A DNA stretch of 39,545 nt, taken from positions 1-39,545 of the forward strand of contig JAJZVZ010000023.1 in the NCBI GenBank assembly GCA_021846945.1. The letters are read 5' to 3'. The first letter of the stretch is position 1. Each line of letters begins with the position of its first letter. Source of the stretch: Acidobacteriota bacterium (GTDB taxonomy: Bacteria > Acidobacteriota > Terriglobia > Terriglobales > Acidobacteriaceae). The notes under the pieces are model-generated. The model saw only the letters and a program-made list of their open reading frames with translations. It was not told the DNA's origin and did no database searches. Made by a program: the position numbers and the translations under genes. Below, piece after piece: positions 9,103 through 16,589 of the stretch.

Positions 9103-9142
9103 AAAAATTGCCGGCGCAAAGCCAAAAAATTGGCACGCGCAA
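9103..9142. repeat. Imperfect direct repeat, 22-bp period
   Basis: AAAAATTGCCGGCGCAA (from 9103) and AAAAATTGGCACGCGCAA (from 9125) form an imperfect direct repeat with a 22-bp period, about two helical turns. The second copy overlaps a small dyad GCCAA-aaaa-TTGGC (9121-9134). It lies in the regulatory region of the LacI-type gene and could bind a protein. Confidence 0.35.
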
Positions 9143-9200
9143 GCGCACTGATCCAAAAGCACTTCCCTAAACTATAGAAAGAGTAGAATTTTGGGCAGTG

Positions 9201-9238
9201 GGCCTCAGAAGATTAACCGCGCAATGGGATCTGAGGCC
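9201..9238. repeat. Inverted repeat, 9-bp arms
   Basis: GGCCTCAGA (9201-9209) and TCTGAGGCC (9230-9238) are perfect inverted copies separated by 20 nt. No T-run is present, so its role is unknown. Confidence 0.4.
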
Positions 9239-9599
9239 AATTGCCGCCGAGGCTTTACGATGACGGGGTGTCGTTCCAATCCGGCCCTGAGCGGAAGTGA
9301 CATTCGCCGCTACACCCGGAAGGCGTCACCTGCTGGTGTTCTGCCTCTCTGACAGATCCAGCCGTGGTTTTTGCCGTGCCTGACAACACAGTGAGGTTCA
9401 GGCCCGTCGTTCTTCTCGAACCGTCGTGTTCAGCGCATTCAAGTAGTAACGCTCGTGAGCAAATCCGCGCCCCGCCGTTTGCAATAATAGCAGTGACAAC
9501 AAGAGCTGCTCCGTGAGCAGCCGCGGCTCGCTTGCCTACCTGCGCCACTCGCCTTCCGGCATTTCTGCCTTGTCCAACTTTCCAAGCAGGACTTGAGAT

Positions 9600-10955
9600 A
9601 TGCAGCTTTGGAGCGACTATGAAGGCGTCACGATTGACGGCGCTATCCGCTTGCAAAAGCTTTTGTTACCCGAGGGCCGCAGCGCATTTTTCTCCACCTC
9701 CGGCCCCAAGGGCGAGCCAACGGTCGTACGCCTCATCGAGTGCCACTTCGATGAGGATGAGATTCTTGCCCGCTGGCGCTGCGTGGCGGCGTTAAACCAT
9801 CCGCAGTTTCTCCGGTTCGAGCGCTATGGCAAGATCGAACTCGACGGCGGTCCGGTTGTTTATGCAGTCTTCGAGAAGGTGGACGCGAACCTGGCGGAGG
9901 TCGTTGATGAAGGTCATCTGACCGTCAAGGACGTCGCGCAGCTTGCATTCAGTCTGGTGACCGCGCTCGATGTATTGCATACGCATGGCTTCATTCACGA
10001 GCACATCGAGCCGCGCAATATCTTTGCCGTTGGCAATGTCGTGAAGCTGCGCGGCGACTGCATCCGCGAAGCGCCGGAGGGAGAGGAAGGTCGCGCCATG
10101 AAACAGCGCGACGTGCGCGATCTGGCTGCGGTGCTCCTTCAGGCACTGACTCAAGGACATTCGCTCGATGGGGTTCCCGACTACCTCGTGCCTCCGCCAT
10201 TCGACCAGATCATCCGCAACGGGCTGGACGGAACATGGGGGATTGAAGGCATCCGGGCCGCTCTGGAAGGCCTGCTTCGCTCGCCGCGCATCGCGCCAAA
10301 GCCGCTCAATGTGGCTCCGGCAACGCCGGCTGCGGCCGAGGAGAAAACTCCGAGTATCAGTACCAAGCCGTCTATACGGTCGGCAATGCAGCTCTCTCTC
10401 CCTGTCATTGACAAGGACCTGAAAGCTGGATTTTCCGGCACATCATCGCGCAAGGATGCCTGGGACGAAACACCGGGCTTCTCGCTGCGCCCGGACTGGG
10501 TGGTTGCTGTCGGCATTGTTGCCGCTCTCCTGGTTCTCTCCACATGGCTACTTGCGCATACATGGAATAAGCGTCGGCAGAAATCCACGCACGCAGCTGC
10601 CGCCACTTCAGAACCAGCCGTGCAACCCGCGAAGCAGATACCGACCAACTCCCCGCCCCAGCCCGCCACCGCGGCATCCCAACGCTCGAACCTCCTTCCG
10701 CGGAATGGATCACGCGCCGTTTGGCGTGTGATCGTCTTCACCTATGACCACAAGAGGGACGCCGAGAAGAAGGTTTCCAGCCTTGCGCGTAGCCATCCGG
10801 ACCTGCGGCCGGAGGTCTTCGCCCCTCGCAAACATGCTTCTTATTTAGTTTCTATCGGAGGAGTCATGAGCCGGGATGCTGCTGACGCGCTCGTACGGCG
10901 CGCTCGCTCACTGGGGCTACCACGCGATACGTACGCTCAGAACTACAGTCGCTGA
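9600..10955 (+). CDS. Pseudokinase-like domain, membrane helix and SPOR domain fusion
   Basis: This 451-residue protein has a protein-kinase-like N-terminal domain (about 1-230), a linker, one transmembrane helix (about 300-320), a Pro/Ala-rich stretch and a C-terminal SPOR domain (about 374-449, WRVIVFTY...YLVSIGGV...). SPOR domains bind denuded septal peptidoglycan. The kinase part keeps the fold signature (HTHGFIHEHIEPRNIF, DVRDLAAVLLQALT) but has lost catalytic residues. The usual HRDxKPxN reads HEHIEPRN (133-140), so the catalytic Asp is His135 and the Lys is Glu137. The DFG position reads GDC (152-154), and the VAIK lysine appears as Arg44. It is therefore probably a pseudokinase that senses or scaffolds across the inner membrane. 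There is a weak AGGA about 9 nt before the ATG. It is convergent with dnaN, ending 60 bp from its stop. Confidence 0.75.
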   Translation: MQLWSDYEGVTIDGAIRLQKLLLPEGRSAFFSTSGPKGEPTVVRLIECHFDEDEILARWRCVAALNHPQFLRFERYGKIELDGGPVVYAVFEKVDANLAEVVDEGHLTVKDVAQLAFSLVTALDVLHTHGFIHEHIEPRNIFAVGNVVKLRGDCIREAPEGEEGRAMKQRDVRDLAAVLLQALTQGHSLDGVPDYLVPPPFDQIIRNGLDGTWGIEGIRAALEGLLRSPRIAPKPLNVAPATPAAAEEKTPSISTKPSIRSAMQLSLPVIDKDLKAGFSGTSSRKDAWDETPGFSLRPDWVVAVGIVAALLVLSTWLLAHTWNKRRQKSTHAAAATSEPAVQPAKQIPTNSPPQPATAASQRSNLLPRNGSRAVWRVIVFTYDHKRDAEKKVSSLARSHPDLRPEVFAPRKHASYLVSIGGVMSRDAADALVRRARSLGLPRDTYAQNYSR

Positions 10956-11015
10956 CCAACGTGATAAAAAATGTCTGGCCTGCACACAACCGTTCGCGCT
11001 TAGCGAAGCATGAGC

Positions 11016-12137
11016 TCAGATTCGCATGGGCATCAGAACGTAGCGATACTTATATTCGGCATCCGGATCTTCCGGGCGCATCTGGCCGGCAGATTGAGAG
11101 TCTTTGAATTCAAGCCGCACCTCTCCCTGGTTGTCGATCGCTTTGAGGAAGTCGAGAATATAGGTGGAGTTGAAGCCCACCATGATGGCATCACCGGAGT
11201 ACGGCGTATCGATGGTATCTTCGCTCTCGCCGGATTCTGCGGAGTTAGCGCTTACTTTGAGTTCGTTGCTCTCCAGGCGCAGACGGATGGCGCCGGAGCG
11301 CTCATCGGCAAACTGGGCGACGCGCTGGATGGCTGCGGAGAGATCGCTGGAGCGCACAACCGCAAATTTAGTGTTGTCGCGGGGCATGACAGCTTCGAAG
11401 TTCGGGAATTGTCCGGAGAGCTTTCGGGTGCTGAGGGTGCGATGGCCGACACGGAAAAAGAGCGTATGTTCGTCGTCGGCAAAGTCGATCTTCTCAACGT
11501 CGGGCGCGGAAAGTAATTGCTGCAGCTCCTGCAGGGCCTTGCGCGGGATCAAAACGCGCTTCTCGCCGCTGATGCCCTCCTGGGCTTCCTCCGATTTTTC
11601 GACATAGGAGAGGCGGTGGCCGTCTGTAGCCACCATGGCCAGCGACTCAGCCTTGATGACAAGCAGAGCGCCGTTGAGGGTATAGCGCGATTCCTCGTTG
11701 GAGATCGCAAAGATGGTCCGCGCAATGAGAGTCCTGAGAGTTGCGGCAGAGATGCTGGTGGTGGGTACAGCCGGGAATTCCGGAACCTGGGGATAGTTGG
11801 CGCGCGCCATGCCCACGATCTTTGTGTTCGAGCGGCCGCTACGGATCTGAACCCAGTGGTTCTCCAACAGCTTGATCGAGATATCGCCTTCCGGAAGCAA
11901 CCTGATGTAGTCGTAAAGCTTGCGGGCGGGAATGGTGCACGAACCGGGTTTCTTGACCTTGGCCGCCGAACTCGTGCGGATAGCCTGATCGAGGTCCGTG
12001 GCTGTGATGTTCAGCCGGTCTCCATCTGCCTCGACGAGAAAGTTGGACAGAATCGGAATGGTGGTCTTGCGCTCCACCACGCTCTGGGTTGCGGTTAGTT
12101 CCCTCACCAAATCCTGGCGGCTTACCGTGATTTCCAT
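11016..12137 (-). CDS. dnaN: DNA polymerase III beta subunit (sliding clamp)
   Basis: This gene encodes 373 residues of the ring-shaped clamp that tethers the replicative polymerase to DNA. The N-terminus (MEITVSRQDLVRELTATQSVVERKTTIPILSNFLVEA) and C-terminus (YKYRYVLMPMRI) are textbook DnaN, and the length is normal. The ATG at 12137 is chosen because GGGAG lies 5 nt upstream on the minus strand. A frame extension to 12188 or 12233 would add residues (MPIIETEVEKPS...) not typical of the family. The gene stands alone: dnaA, recF and gyrB are not adjacent, which is unusual compared with the common dnaA-dnaN-recF order. The 818-bp region upstream is gene-free. Confidence 0.95.
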   Translation of the reverse strand: MEITVSRQDLVRELTATQSVVERKTTIPILSNFLVEADGDRLNITATDLDQAIRTSSAAKVKKPGSCTIPARKLYDYIRLLPEGDISIKLLENHWVQIRSGRSNTKIVGMARANYPQVPEFPAVPTTSISAATLRTLIARTIFAISNEESRYTLNGALLVIKAESLAMVATDGHRLSYVEKSEEAQEGISGEKRVLIPRKALQELQQLLSAPDVEKIDFADDEHTLFFRVGHRTLSTRKLSGQFPNFEAVMPRDNTKFAVVRSSDLSAAIQRVAQFADERSGAIRLRLESNELKVSANSAESGESEDTIDTPYSGDAIMVGFNSTYILDFLKAIDNQGEVRLEFKDSQSAGQMRPEDPDAEYKYRYVLMPMRI

Positions 12138-12620
12138 TGCTGCTCCCTGCGCGGAAGGCTTCTCAACCTCGGTTTCTATGATCGGCATAAGCACACCTCT
12201 GCTTCCGGAAGCCCACTTCTGCGCTGGCCACACTCTACACTACCGGGCGACCAGCCGGAAATGGCTGTCTTTTCTACCTCTTGATTGTAGTCATCCGCAC
12301 GGAAGTGCGCGCGTGGAAAACCGGGGCGATTCTCTGGATTCCTGGACCAGGAAAGGAGCGGATTGTGACGCCGTCCAGCGCGATCGATGGGCAAGGGCGG
12401 GAGGGATGTTTAGGAGTAATGCCGAGGAAACGGGAGAGTTGTAGGAAAACGAGAAAGATATATAGAGAACTAATAGTCTTCGTAACCGTTGCGGCAGGAA
12501 AAGTGGAAATCAGGGCAAAGTGGTTGCAGGAGGAGGAGTTGGCAAGCTGCCGCGTTTTCTAAATCGCGGCTGTGGAATTCAGGAGAATTGGAAATCAGCC
12601 TTGTAAAGTGGGGGCGGCGT

Positions 12621-12637
12621 ACCGTGTTTCCCACGGT
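12621..12637. repeat. Small hairpin, 6-bp stem
   Basis: ACCGTG (12621-12626) pairs with CACGGT (12632-12637) around a 5-nt loop in the dnaN-folC intergenic region. Its function is unknown. Confidence 0.4.
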
Positions 12638-12690
12638 TCCCACAGCGATATTGGAAATGTCTGTGTAAAGCCGGGCGCTTGTGTGAAAAG

Positions 12691-12706
12691 AGGGTTTAAC
12701 AACCCT
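12691..12706. repeat. Small hairpin, 6-bp stem with 4-nt loop
   Basis: AGGGTT (12691-12696) pairs with AACCCT (12701-12706) around TAAC. It lies 54 bp after the previous hairpin. It has only a short T-run downstream (TTT at 12709-12711), so termination is doubtful. Confidence 0.4.
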
Positions 12707-12940
12707 GGTTTGAATAAGATGCACATGGAAAGAGATACACAGGCGCGAGCGGAGGCGCGTGCATTCCGTAGCGCGGAAGAACTGCTCTGCGGGTGCCGCT
12801 GGAAATCGCCCGTGATTGTGAAGCATGGTAGAAGCGGAATCCGAAGGCAGTGTTTTGTTGACGTGGTCGCACAATGCAGTGAGGAGCAAGGTGGCGTGAT
12901 CCCGATTTCGGGTGGTGATCGCTTGGTCCTGTCCGCTCTA

Positions 12941-12946
12941 TATACT
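12941..12946 (+). promoter_or_regulatory. -10 hexamer TATACT close to folC start
   Basis: TATACT ends 9 nt before the folC ATG at 12956. With no Shine-Dalgarno present, a nearly leaderless transcript is likely. It supports the ATG over the GTG at 12950. Confidence 0.5.
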
Positions 12947-12955
12947 TAAGTGTGC

Positions 12956-14287
12956 ATGTCCTACGCAGCCGCGATCGCTCAATTGAACGCCATGGCGCCG
13001 GAGCTTTACACGCGCACGGGACAGGCCAGGCGTAAATTTTCCCTGGAGCAGGTACGGGCGCTTCTCGGGGCGCTGGGAAATCCGCAAGGGCAGTTCCCCT
13101 CGGTACTGATTGCCGGAACCAACGGGAAGGGCTCGACGGCGGCCACGCTGGCTTCGATTCTGACCGAATCCGGGCGGCGCACCGGGCTTTATACCTCGCC
13201 CCACCTGGCGCGGCCCAATGAGCGCATCCGGCTGGACGGGACGGAGATTGGCGACGATTTCTTCGCCAGCCTGTACTTTCGCGTGCGGGAGGCGGCAGAG
13301 CGTCTGGTGGCGGAAGGCAAGCTGCCCCAGCTTCCCAGCTACTTTGAGGTCCTGACGGCGCAGGCGTTTCTCTATTTTGCCGAGGAGCGTGTGGATATTG
13401 CGGTGCTGGAAGTGGGCATGGGCGGCCGGCTGGACGCTACCAACGTGGTGGATCCGCTGCTTTCAGTGATTACCGACATCTCGCTGGATCACATGGAATG
13501 GCTGGGCGATACGATTGCGGCTATCGCACGGGAGAAGGCGGGAATTCTGCGCCGCGGCGGAATCATGGTGACCCTGCCGCAGCATCCCGAGGCCAACCAG
13601 GTTCTGGGCGAGGTGGCGACGGAGCTGGATGTGCGCGGGGTGAATGCCGCGGCGTATATGCCGATGGGGAGTACCGGCGCCACGGGGCGCTACCTGATCC
13701 AGGCTTTAGGTGAGGTTATAGAGGTGGATTCGCCACTGGCGGGCGCGCATCAGCACCGGAACCTGGGGCTGGCCATTGCCGCGGCCGTGGAGCTGGCTGG
13801 TACGCACGGCTTCCCGGTGACTGCGGCCGCGATTGCCGAAGGCATCCGACAGACCCGGTGGCCGGGCCGGCTGGAGCGCATCCAAAGAGACGGTGTGAAG
13901 TGGATCCTGGATGTGGCGCATAATCCGGCAGGCGCCTGGGCGTTGCGCGCCGGCCTCGGCACCCTGCTGGAAGAAGAGAAGCGGCGCGTGCTGATCTTCA
14001 GTTGCCTGCGCGATAAGCCTGTGGCGGAGATGGCGCAGATTCTTTTTCCGCTCTTTGAGTTGGTGATCCTGGCGCCACTTCATGCCGCGCGCGCAGCAGC
14101 GATGGACGATCTGCTGGCCGCGGCGGAGAGCACAGGAACAGCGGCAAGAGCCACGGAATCAGTAACCGCAGCGTTGCAGTTGGCTCAGGAGTGCGCGCAG
14201 GGGGGCGCAGTGGTGATCTCCGGGTCAGCATACCTGGTAGGTGAGGCGCGCACGCTGCTGTTGAGTGAAAGGAATCAGGAATCATGA
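12956..14287 (+). CDS. folC: Folylpolyglutamate synthase / dihydrofolate synthase
   Basis: This 443-residue protein adds glutamate to dihydropteroate and then to folates, using ATP. The Mur-ligase-type P-loop GTNGKGST is at 54-61, followed by the folate-loop signature YTSPHLARPNERIRLDG. The metal- and ATP-binding segment DIAVLEVGMGGRLDATNVV comes next, and later DVAHNPAGAWALR in the C-terminal domain. Length is normal. The ATG at 12956 is preferred over the GTG at 12950 because a TATACT -10 hexamer sits 9 nt before it. It overlaps plsC by 4 nt (ATGA), so the two are probably translationally coupled. It is first in a run folC, plsC, amidotransferase, rsmG. A second folate gene (pabBC) lies at 25099. 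Confidence 0.93.
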   Translation: MSYAAAIAQLNAMAPELYTRTGQARRKFSLEQVRALLGALGNPQGQFPSVLIAGTNGKGSTAATLASILTESGRRTGLYTSPHLARPNERIRLDGTEIGDDFFASLYFRVREAAERLVAEGKLPQLPSYFEVLTAQAFLYFAEERVDIAVLEVGMGGRLDATNVVDPLLSVITDISLDHMEWLGDTIAAIAREKAGILRRGGIMVTLPQHPEANQVLGEVATELDVRGVNAAAYMPMGSTGATGRYLIQALGEVIEVDSPLAGAHQHRNLGLAIAAAVELAGTHGFPVTAAAIAEGIRQTRWPGRLERIQRDGVKWILDVAHNPAGAWALRAGLGTLLEEEKRRVLIFSCLRDKPVAEMAQILFPLFELVILAPLHAARAAAMDDLLAAAESTGTAARATESVTAALQLAQECAQGGAVVISGSAYLVGEARTLLLSERNQES

Positions 14288-15078
14288 GCCGTCGTCCCCA
14301 TCCACTGCCGCGGCTGCATCGCTGGCGTACAAACCTGATTCAGGCGCCGTTGTTCTTCGTACTGACAATCATCTACGGATCGGTGGCGCTGCTGCTTTCG
14401 CTCTTCGACAAAACCGGCCAGGCGCAGCATCGGGTGGCGCGCCGGTGGGCCGGCGCCGCAGTGTGGATTTCAGGCTCAAGGCTGACCGTGCGCGGAGCGG
14501 AGAACCTGCGCAAGCACCCCGTTGCGGTTTACGCGGCGAACCACACATCGTACATGGATACACCAGTCATCTTTTCTTCGCTGCCCTTTCAGTTCCGCAT
14601 TCTGGCCAAGAAGGAGCTTTGGCAGTTGCCGTTTATCGGTTGGTATCTGAACCGGTCAGGCCAGATTCCCGTTGACTCCACGGACGCGCACGCCACGCTC
14701 TCAAGCCTGGGAGCAGGTGTCAAGGCCCTGCGTTCGGGTATGCCCCTGTTTGTATTTCCCGAGGGTGGCCGGACGCCGACCGGCGAACTGCAGCCATTTC
14801 TCTCCGGTGCCGCATATCTGGCGATTCGGGCTCAGGTGCCGCTGGTGCCGATCGCGCTCAACGGCATCTACGATTTGCTTCCCATCCACACCCGCCACCT
14901 TTATCCGGGCGAGCTTACACTGAGCGCAGGCGAGCCGATCGAAACCAAGGGAATGACCGTGCGCCAGACCGAGGAGTTGACTCGCCAACTGCGCGCGGTG
15001 ATGGAAGGCATGCTGCGGACGGAAACTGCCGAAGACGGCGCCCCCATGGAGGAAGCAGGGGCGCACGCCGATATTTAA
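14284..15078 (+). CDS. plsC: 1-acyl-sn-glycerol-3-phosphate acyltransferase
   Basis: This 264-residue membrane enzyme transfers an acyl chain to lysophosphatidic acid to make phosphatidic acid, the precursor of membrane phospholipids. A hydrophobic segment (about 19-40) anchors it. The catalytic acyltransferase motif NHTSYMD is at 86-92 (His87, Asp92), and FPEGGRT at 158-164 corresponds to the substrate-binding FPEGTRS block. Its start ATG overlaps the folC stop codon (ATGA), a strong sign of coupled translation. The next gene starts 62 nt downstream on the same strand. The family includes acyltransferases of differing specificity, so the exact acceptor is inferred. Confidence 0.88.
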   Translation: MSRRPHPLPRLHRWRTNLIQAPLFFVLTIIYGSVALLLSLFDKTGQAQHRVARRWAGAAVWISGSRLTVRGAENLRKHPVAVYAANHTSYMDTPVIFSSLPFQFRILAKKELWQLPFIGWYLNRSGQIPVDSTDAHATLSSLGAGVKALRSGMPLFVFPEGGRTPTGELQPFLSGAAYLAIRAQVPLVPIALNGIYDLLPIHTRHLYPGELTLSAGEPIETKGMTVRQTEELTRQLRAVMEGMLRTETAEDGAPMEEAGAHADI

Positions 15079-15140
15079 TTGCTGAAGAGGGTCCGCAACC
15101 TCTCCGCGGAACACTGCATCTCCTGACGACTGGTGCTTCT

Positions 15141-15890
15141 ATGTCCATCCTCATTGCGATTCCCGAGCCTACCAGCAGCGACCAGAGCTACAACGAGCGG
15201 TCGCTGCCGCCGTATCTCGATGCCCTGCGCGCCGCCGGCGCCATGCCCTTCATTGTGCCCCTGCACCAGCCGCAGAACCGCGTGGCGAAGCTGCTGACCG
15301 GTGTGCAGGGAGTCTTGCTGCCGGGCAGCCGCTTTGACGTGGACCCGGAAAGATATGGTGAGAAGCGGGAGCCGGAGTGCGGCGACGCGGATCCAGCCCG
15401 TACCGCCGTCGATGAGCTCCTGTTGCAGGATGCCTTCAGCCTGCGCAAGCCGATTCTGGGGATCTGTCATGGAACCCAGAGCTTGAATGTCTGGTGCAAT
15501 GGATCGCTGATCCAGGATCTGAAAACTGCAGTCAACCATCGGCCGGGCCGCGAGGTGGTGGAAGCGCACCCGGTGCGGATCGCGCCAGGTTCGAGGCTCA
15601 ACGAGATCCTGCAGCCCGGCGAGCCACCCGAGATCCAGGTGAACTCCAGCCATCACCAGGCAATCCGCGCGCCTGGCGACCATCTCCGGATCAGCGCCGT
15701 CTCGCCTGGAGATGGTGTGATTGAAGCGGTTGAGCTGGACGAGCCGGATCACTTCGTCGTGGCAGTCCAGTGGCATCCGGAGCGGACGTACCACCAGAGC
15801 GCTGATTCGCGTGCGCTTTTCGCGGCGTTTGTCCAGGCAGCCACAGTGTGGCAGCCTCCGCAGATTGCCGAATCGGTTGCGCCGGCATGA
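15141..15890 (+). CDS. Class-I glutamine amidotransferase, peptidase C26 type (PuuD-like)
   Basis: This 249-residue protein resembles gamma-glutamyl-gamma-aminobutyrate hydrolase, which removes a gamma-glutamyl group from amines. The nucleophile elbow is GICHGTQSLNV (Cys109), and the other catalytic residues are His212 and Glu214 in VQWHPE. The usual GICRG reads GICHG here. No partner synthetase domain is fused, which fits a stand-alone hydrolase rather than an amidotransferase subunit. It overlaps rsmG by 4 nt (ATGA). Its natural substrate is unknown, and no other polyamine genes are nearby. There is no clear SD before the ATG at 15141. Confidence 0.8.
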   Translation: MSILIAIPEPTSSDQSYNERSLPPYLDALRAAGAMPFIVPLHQPQNRVAKLLTGVQGVLLPGSRFDVDPERYGEKREPECGDADPARTAVDELLLQDAFSLRKPILGICHGTQSLNVWCNGSLIQDLKTAVNHRPGREVVEAHPVRIAPGSRLNEILQPGEPPEIQVNSSHHQAIRAPGDHLRISAVSPGDGVIEAVELDEPDHFVVAVQWHPERTYHQSADSRALFAAFVQAATVWQPPQIAESVAPA

Positions 15891-16537
15891 GCTCGGGTCC
15901 GGCCTCAGGAGGATCGCGGCTCAATGCTTTGCTGGCAAGCGTGGGTCAGCTGCCCCTCGATGACACCGTGGCTGGCCGTTTCGAGGAGTTATTGTCGCTG
16001 CTGCTGCGCTGGAATGCACGGATGAACCTGACCGCGATCCGCGATGAAGAAGGCATTCTCGCGCGGCATTTTGTTGAATCCATCTGCTGTGCGCGGAGCC
16101 TGCCCGCGGGGGTCACAACGCTGTTGGATTTTGGTTCAGGCGCTGGATTCCCAGGGGTTCCCATCGCTCTCTGCCGCCCGGAGATTCAGGTGACGCTGGC
16201 CGAGTCGCAGGCGAAGAAGGTAGCCTTTCTGCGCGAGGCGGTTCGGGTGTTGGGAATCTCAGCCAGCGTGCACGCGCAGCGGGCGGAGCTGCTTGCCGTG
16301 GTCTTCGATTGCGTAACACTGCGCGCCGTGGAACGGATGGAGCAGGCAGTTAGCCAAGCGGCGCGGCTGGTTCGGCCCGGAGGCTGGCTCGCGCCGATGA
16401 CGACGAAAAAGGATTTGCCCGGCATTCAGAGGGCTGCCGGGGATGGTTTTTCCTGGCGCGAGGTCGTTCCGCTGCCGGGCAGCGAAGGCAGGGTGCTTGC
16501 CCTCGGAGAGCGAGAGATCGATTCCACGAGGATCTGA
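15887..16537 (+). CDS. rsmG: 16S rRNA (guanine527-N7)-methyltransferase
   Basis: This 216-residue SAM-dependent enzyme methylates G527 of 16S rRNA. The SAM-binding block LLDFGSGAGFPGVPIALCRPEIQ spans about 79-101, followed by TLAESQAKKVAFLREAVRVLG. RAVERME and PGGWLAPM follow, all in the order typical of RsmG (formerly GidB). The ATG at 15887 overlaps the preceding stop codon as ATGA and is preferred over an ATG 13 codons upstream. In many bacteria rsmG is directly followed by parA and parB near the origin. Here two GH79 genes on the opposite strand separate them. Confidence 0.92.
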   Translation: MSSGPASGGSRLNALLASVGQLPLDDTVAGRFEELLSLLLRWNARMNLTAIRDEEGILARHFVESICCARSLPAGVTTLLDFGSGAGFPGVPIALCRPEIQVTLAESQAKKVAFLREAVRVLGISASVHAQRAELLAVVFDCVTLRAVERMEQAVSQAARLVRPGGWLAPMTTKKDLPGIQRAAGDGFSWREVVPLPGSEGRVLALGEREIDSTRI

Positions 16538-16562
16538 ACCTGCGCGCCAGGGATCTTTTTCA

Positions 16563-16589
16563 GCCCCGTTCAGCTCAACTGAATGGGGC
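16563..16589. terminator. Hairpin between convergent rsmG and GH79 genes
   Basis: GCCCCGTTCAG (16563-16573) pairs with CTGAATGGGGC (16579-16589) around a 5-nt loop, 11 bp with one G-T pair. It overlaps the end of the GH79 gene. Neither strand has a T-run after the stem, so it is only terminator-like. Confidence 0.4.

Larger units (their letters stand above)
8936..9599. other. Intergenic region between LacI-type gene and pseudokinase-SPOR gene
   Basis: These 664 bases hold no supported gene. A minus-strand frame at 9255-9656 is open but runs into the next gene's start and has no recognisable features. The region contains the lacI -10 hexamer, a pair of direct repeats (9103-9142), and a long inverted repeat (9201-9238). 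Confidence 0.5.
12138..12955. other. Gene-free region between divergent dnaN and folC
   Basis: These 818 bases hold both promoters and no convincing gene. Frames at 12470-12889 (minus) and 12572-12949 (plus) have no SD, family signature or sensible composition. An AT-rich patch lies near 12450-12475. Two perfect small hairpins occur: ACCGTG/CACGGT (12621-12637) and AGGGTT/AACCCT (12691-12706). One DnaA-box-like CGTGGAAAA (12312-12320) differs from TGTGGAAAA by one base; matches to TTATNCACA are no better than chance. A structured untranslated RNA or an origin is possible but not shown. Confidence 0.5.

Noticed and set aside
9255-9656. 133-codon minus-strand frame between the LacI-type and pseudokinase genes
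   Set aside because: Composition and lack of start signals look random, and it overlaps the start of the pseudokinase gene.
12470-12949. Opposing frames in the dnaN-folC gap
   Set aside because: Neither has an SD or recognisable protein features; both cover the hairpins and the folC promoter.
12138-12955. DnaA-box cluster upstream of dnaN as proof of an origin
   Set aside because: Several 7-of-9 matches exist, but about six are expected by chance in 800 bp on both strands.
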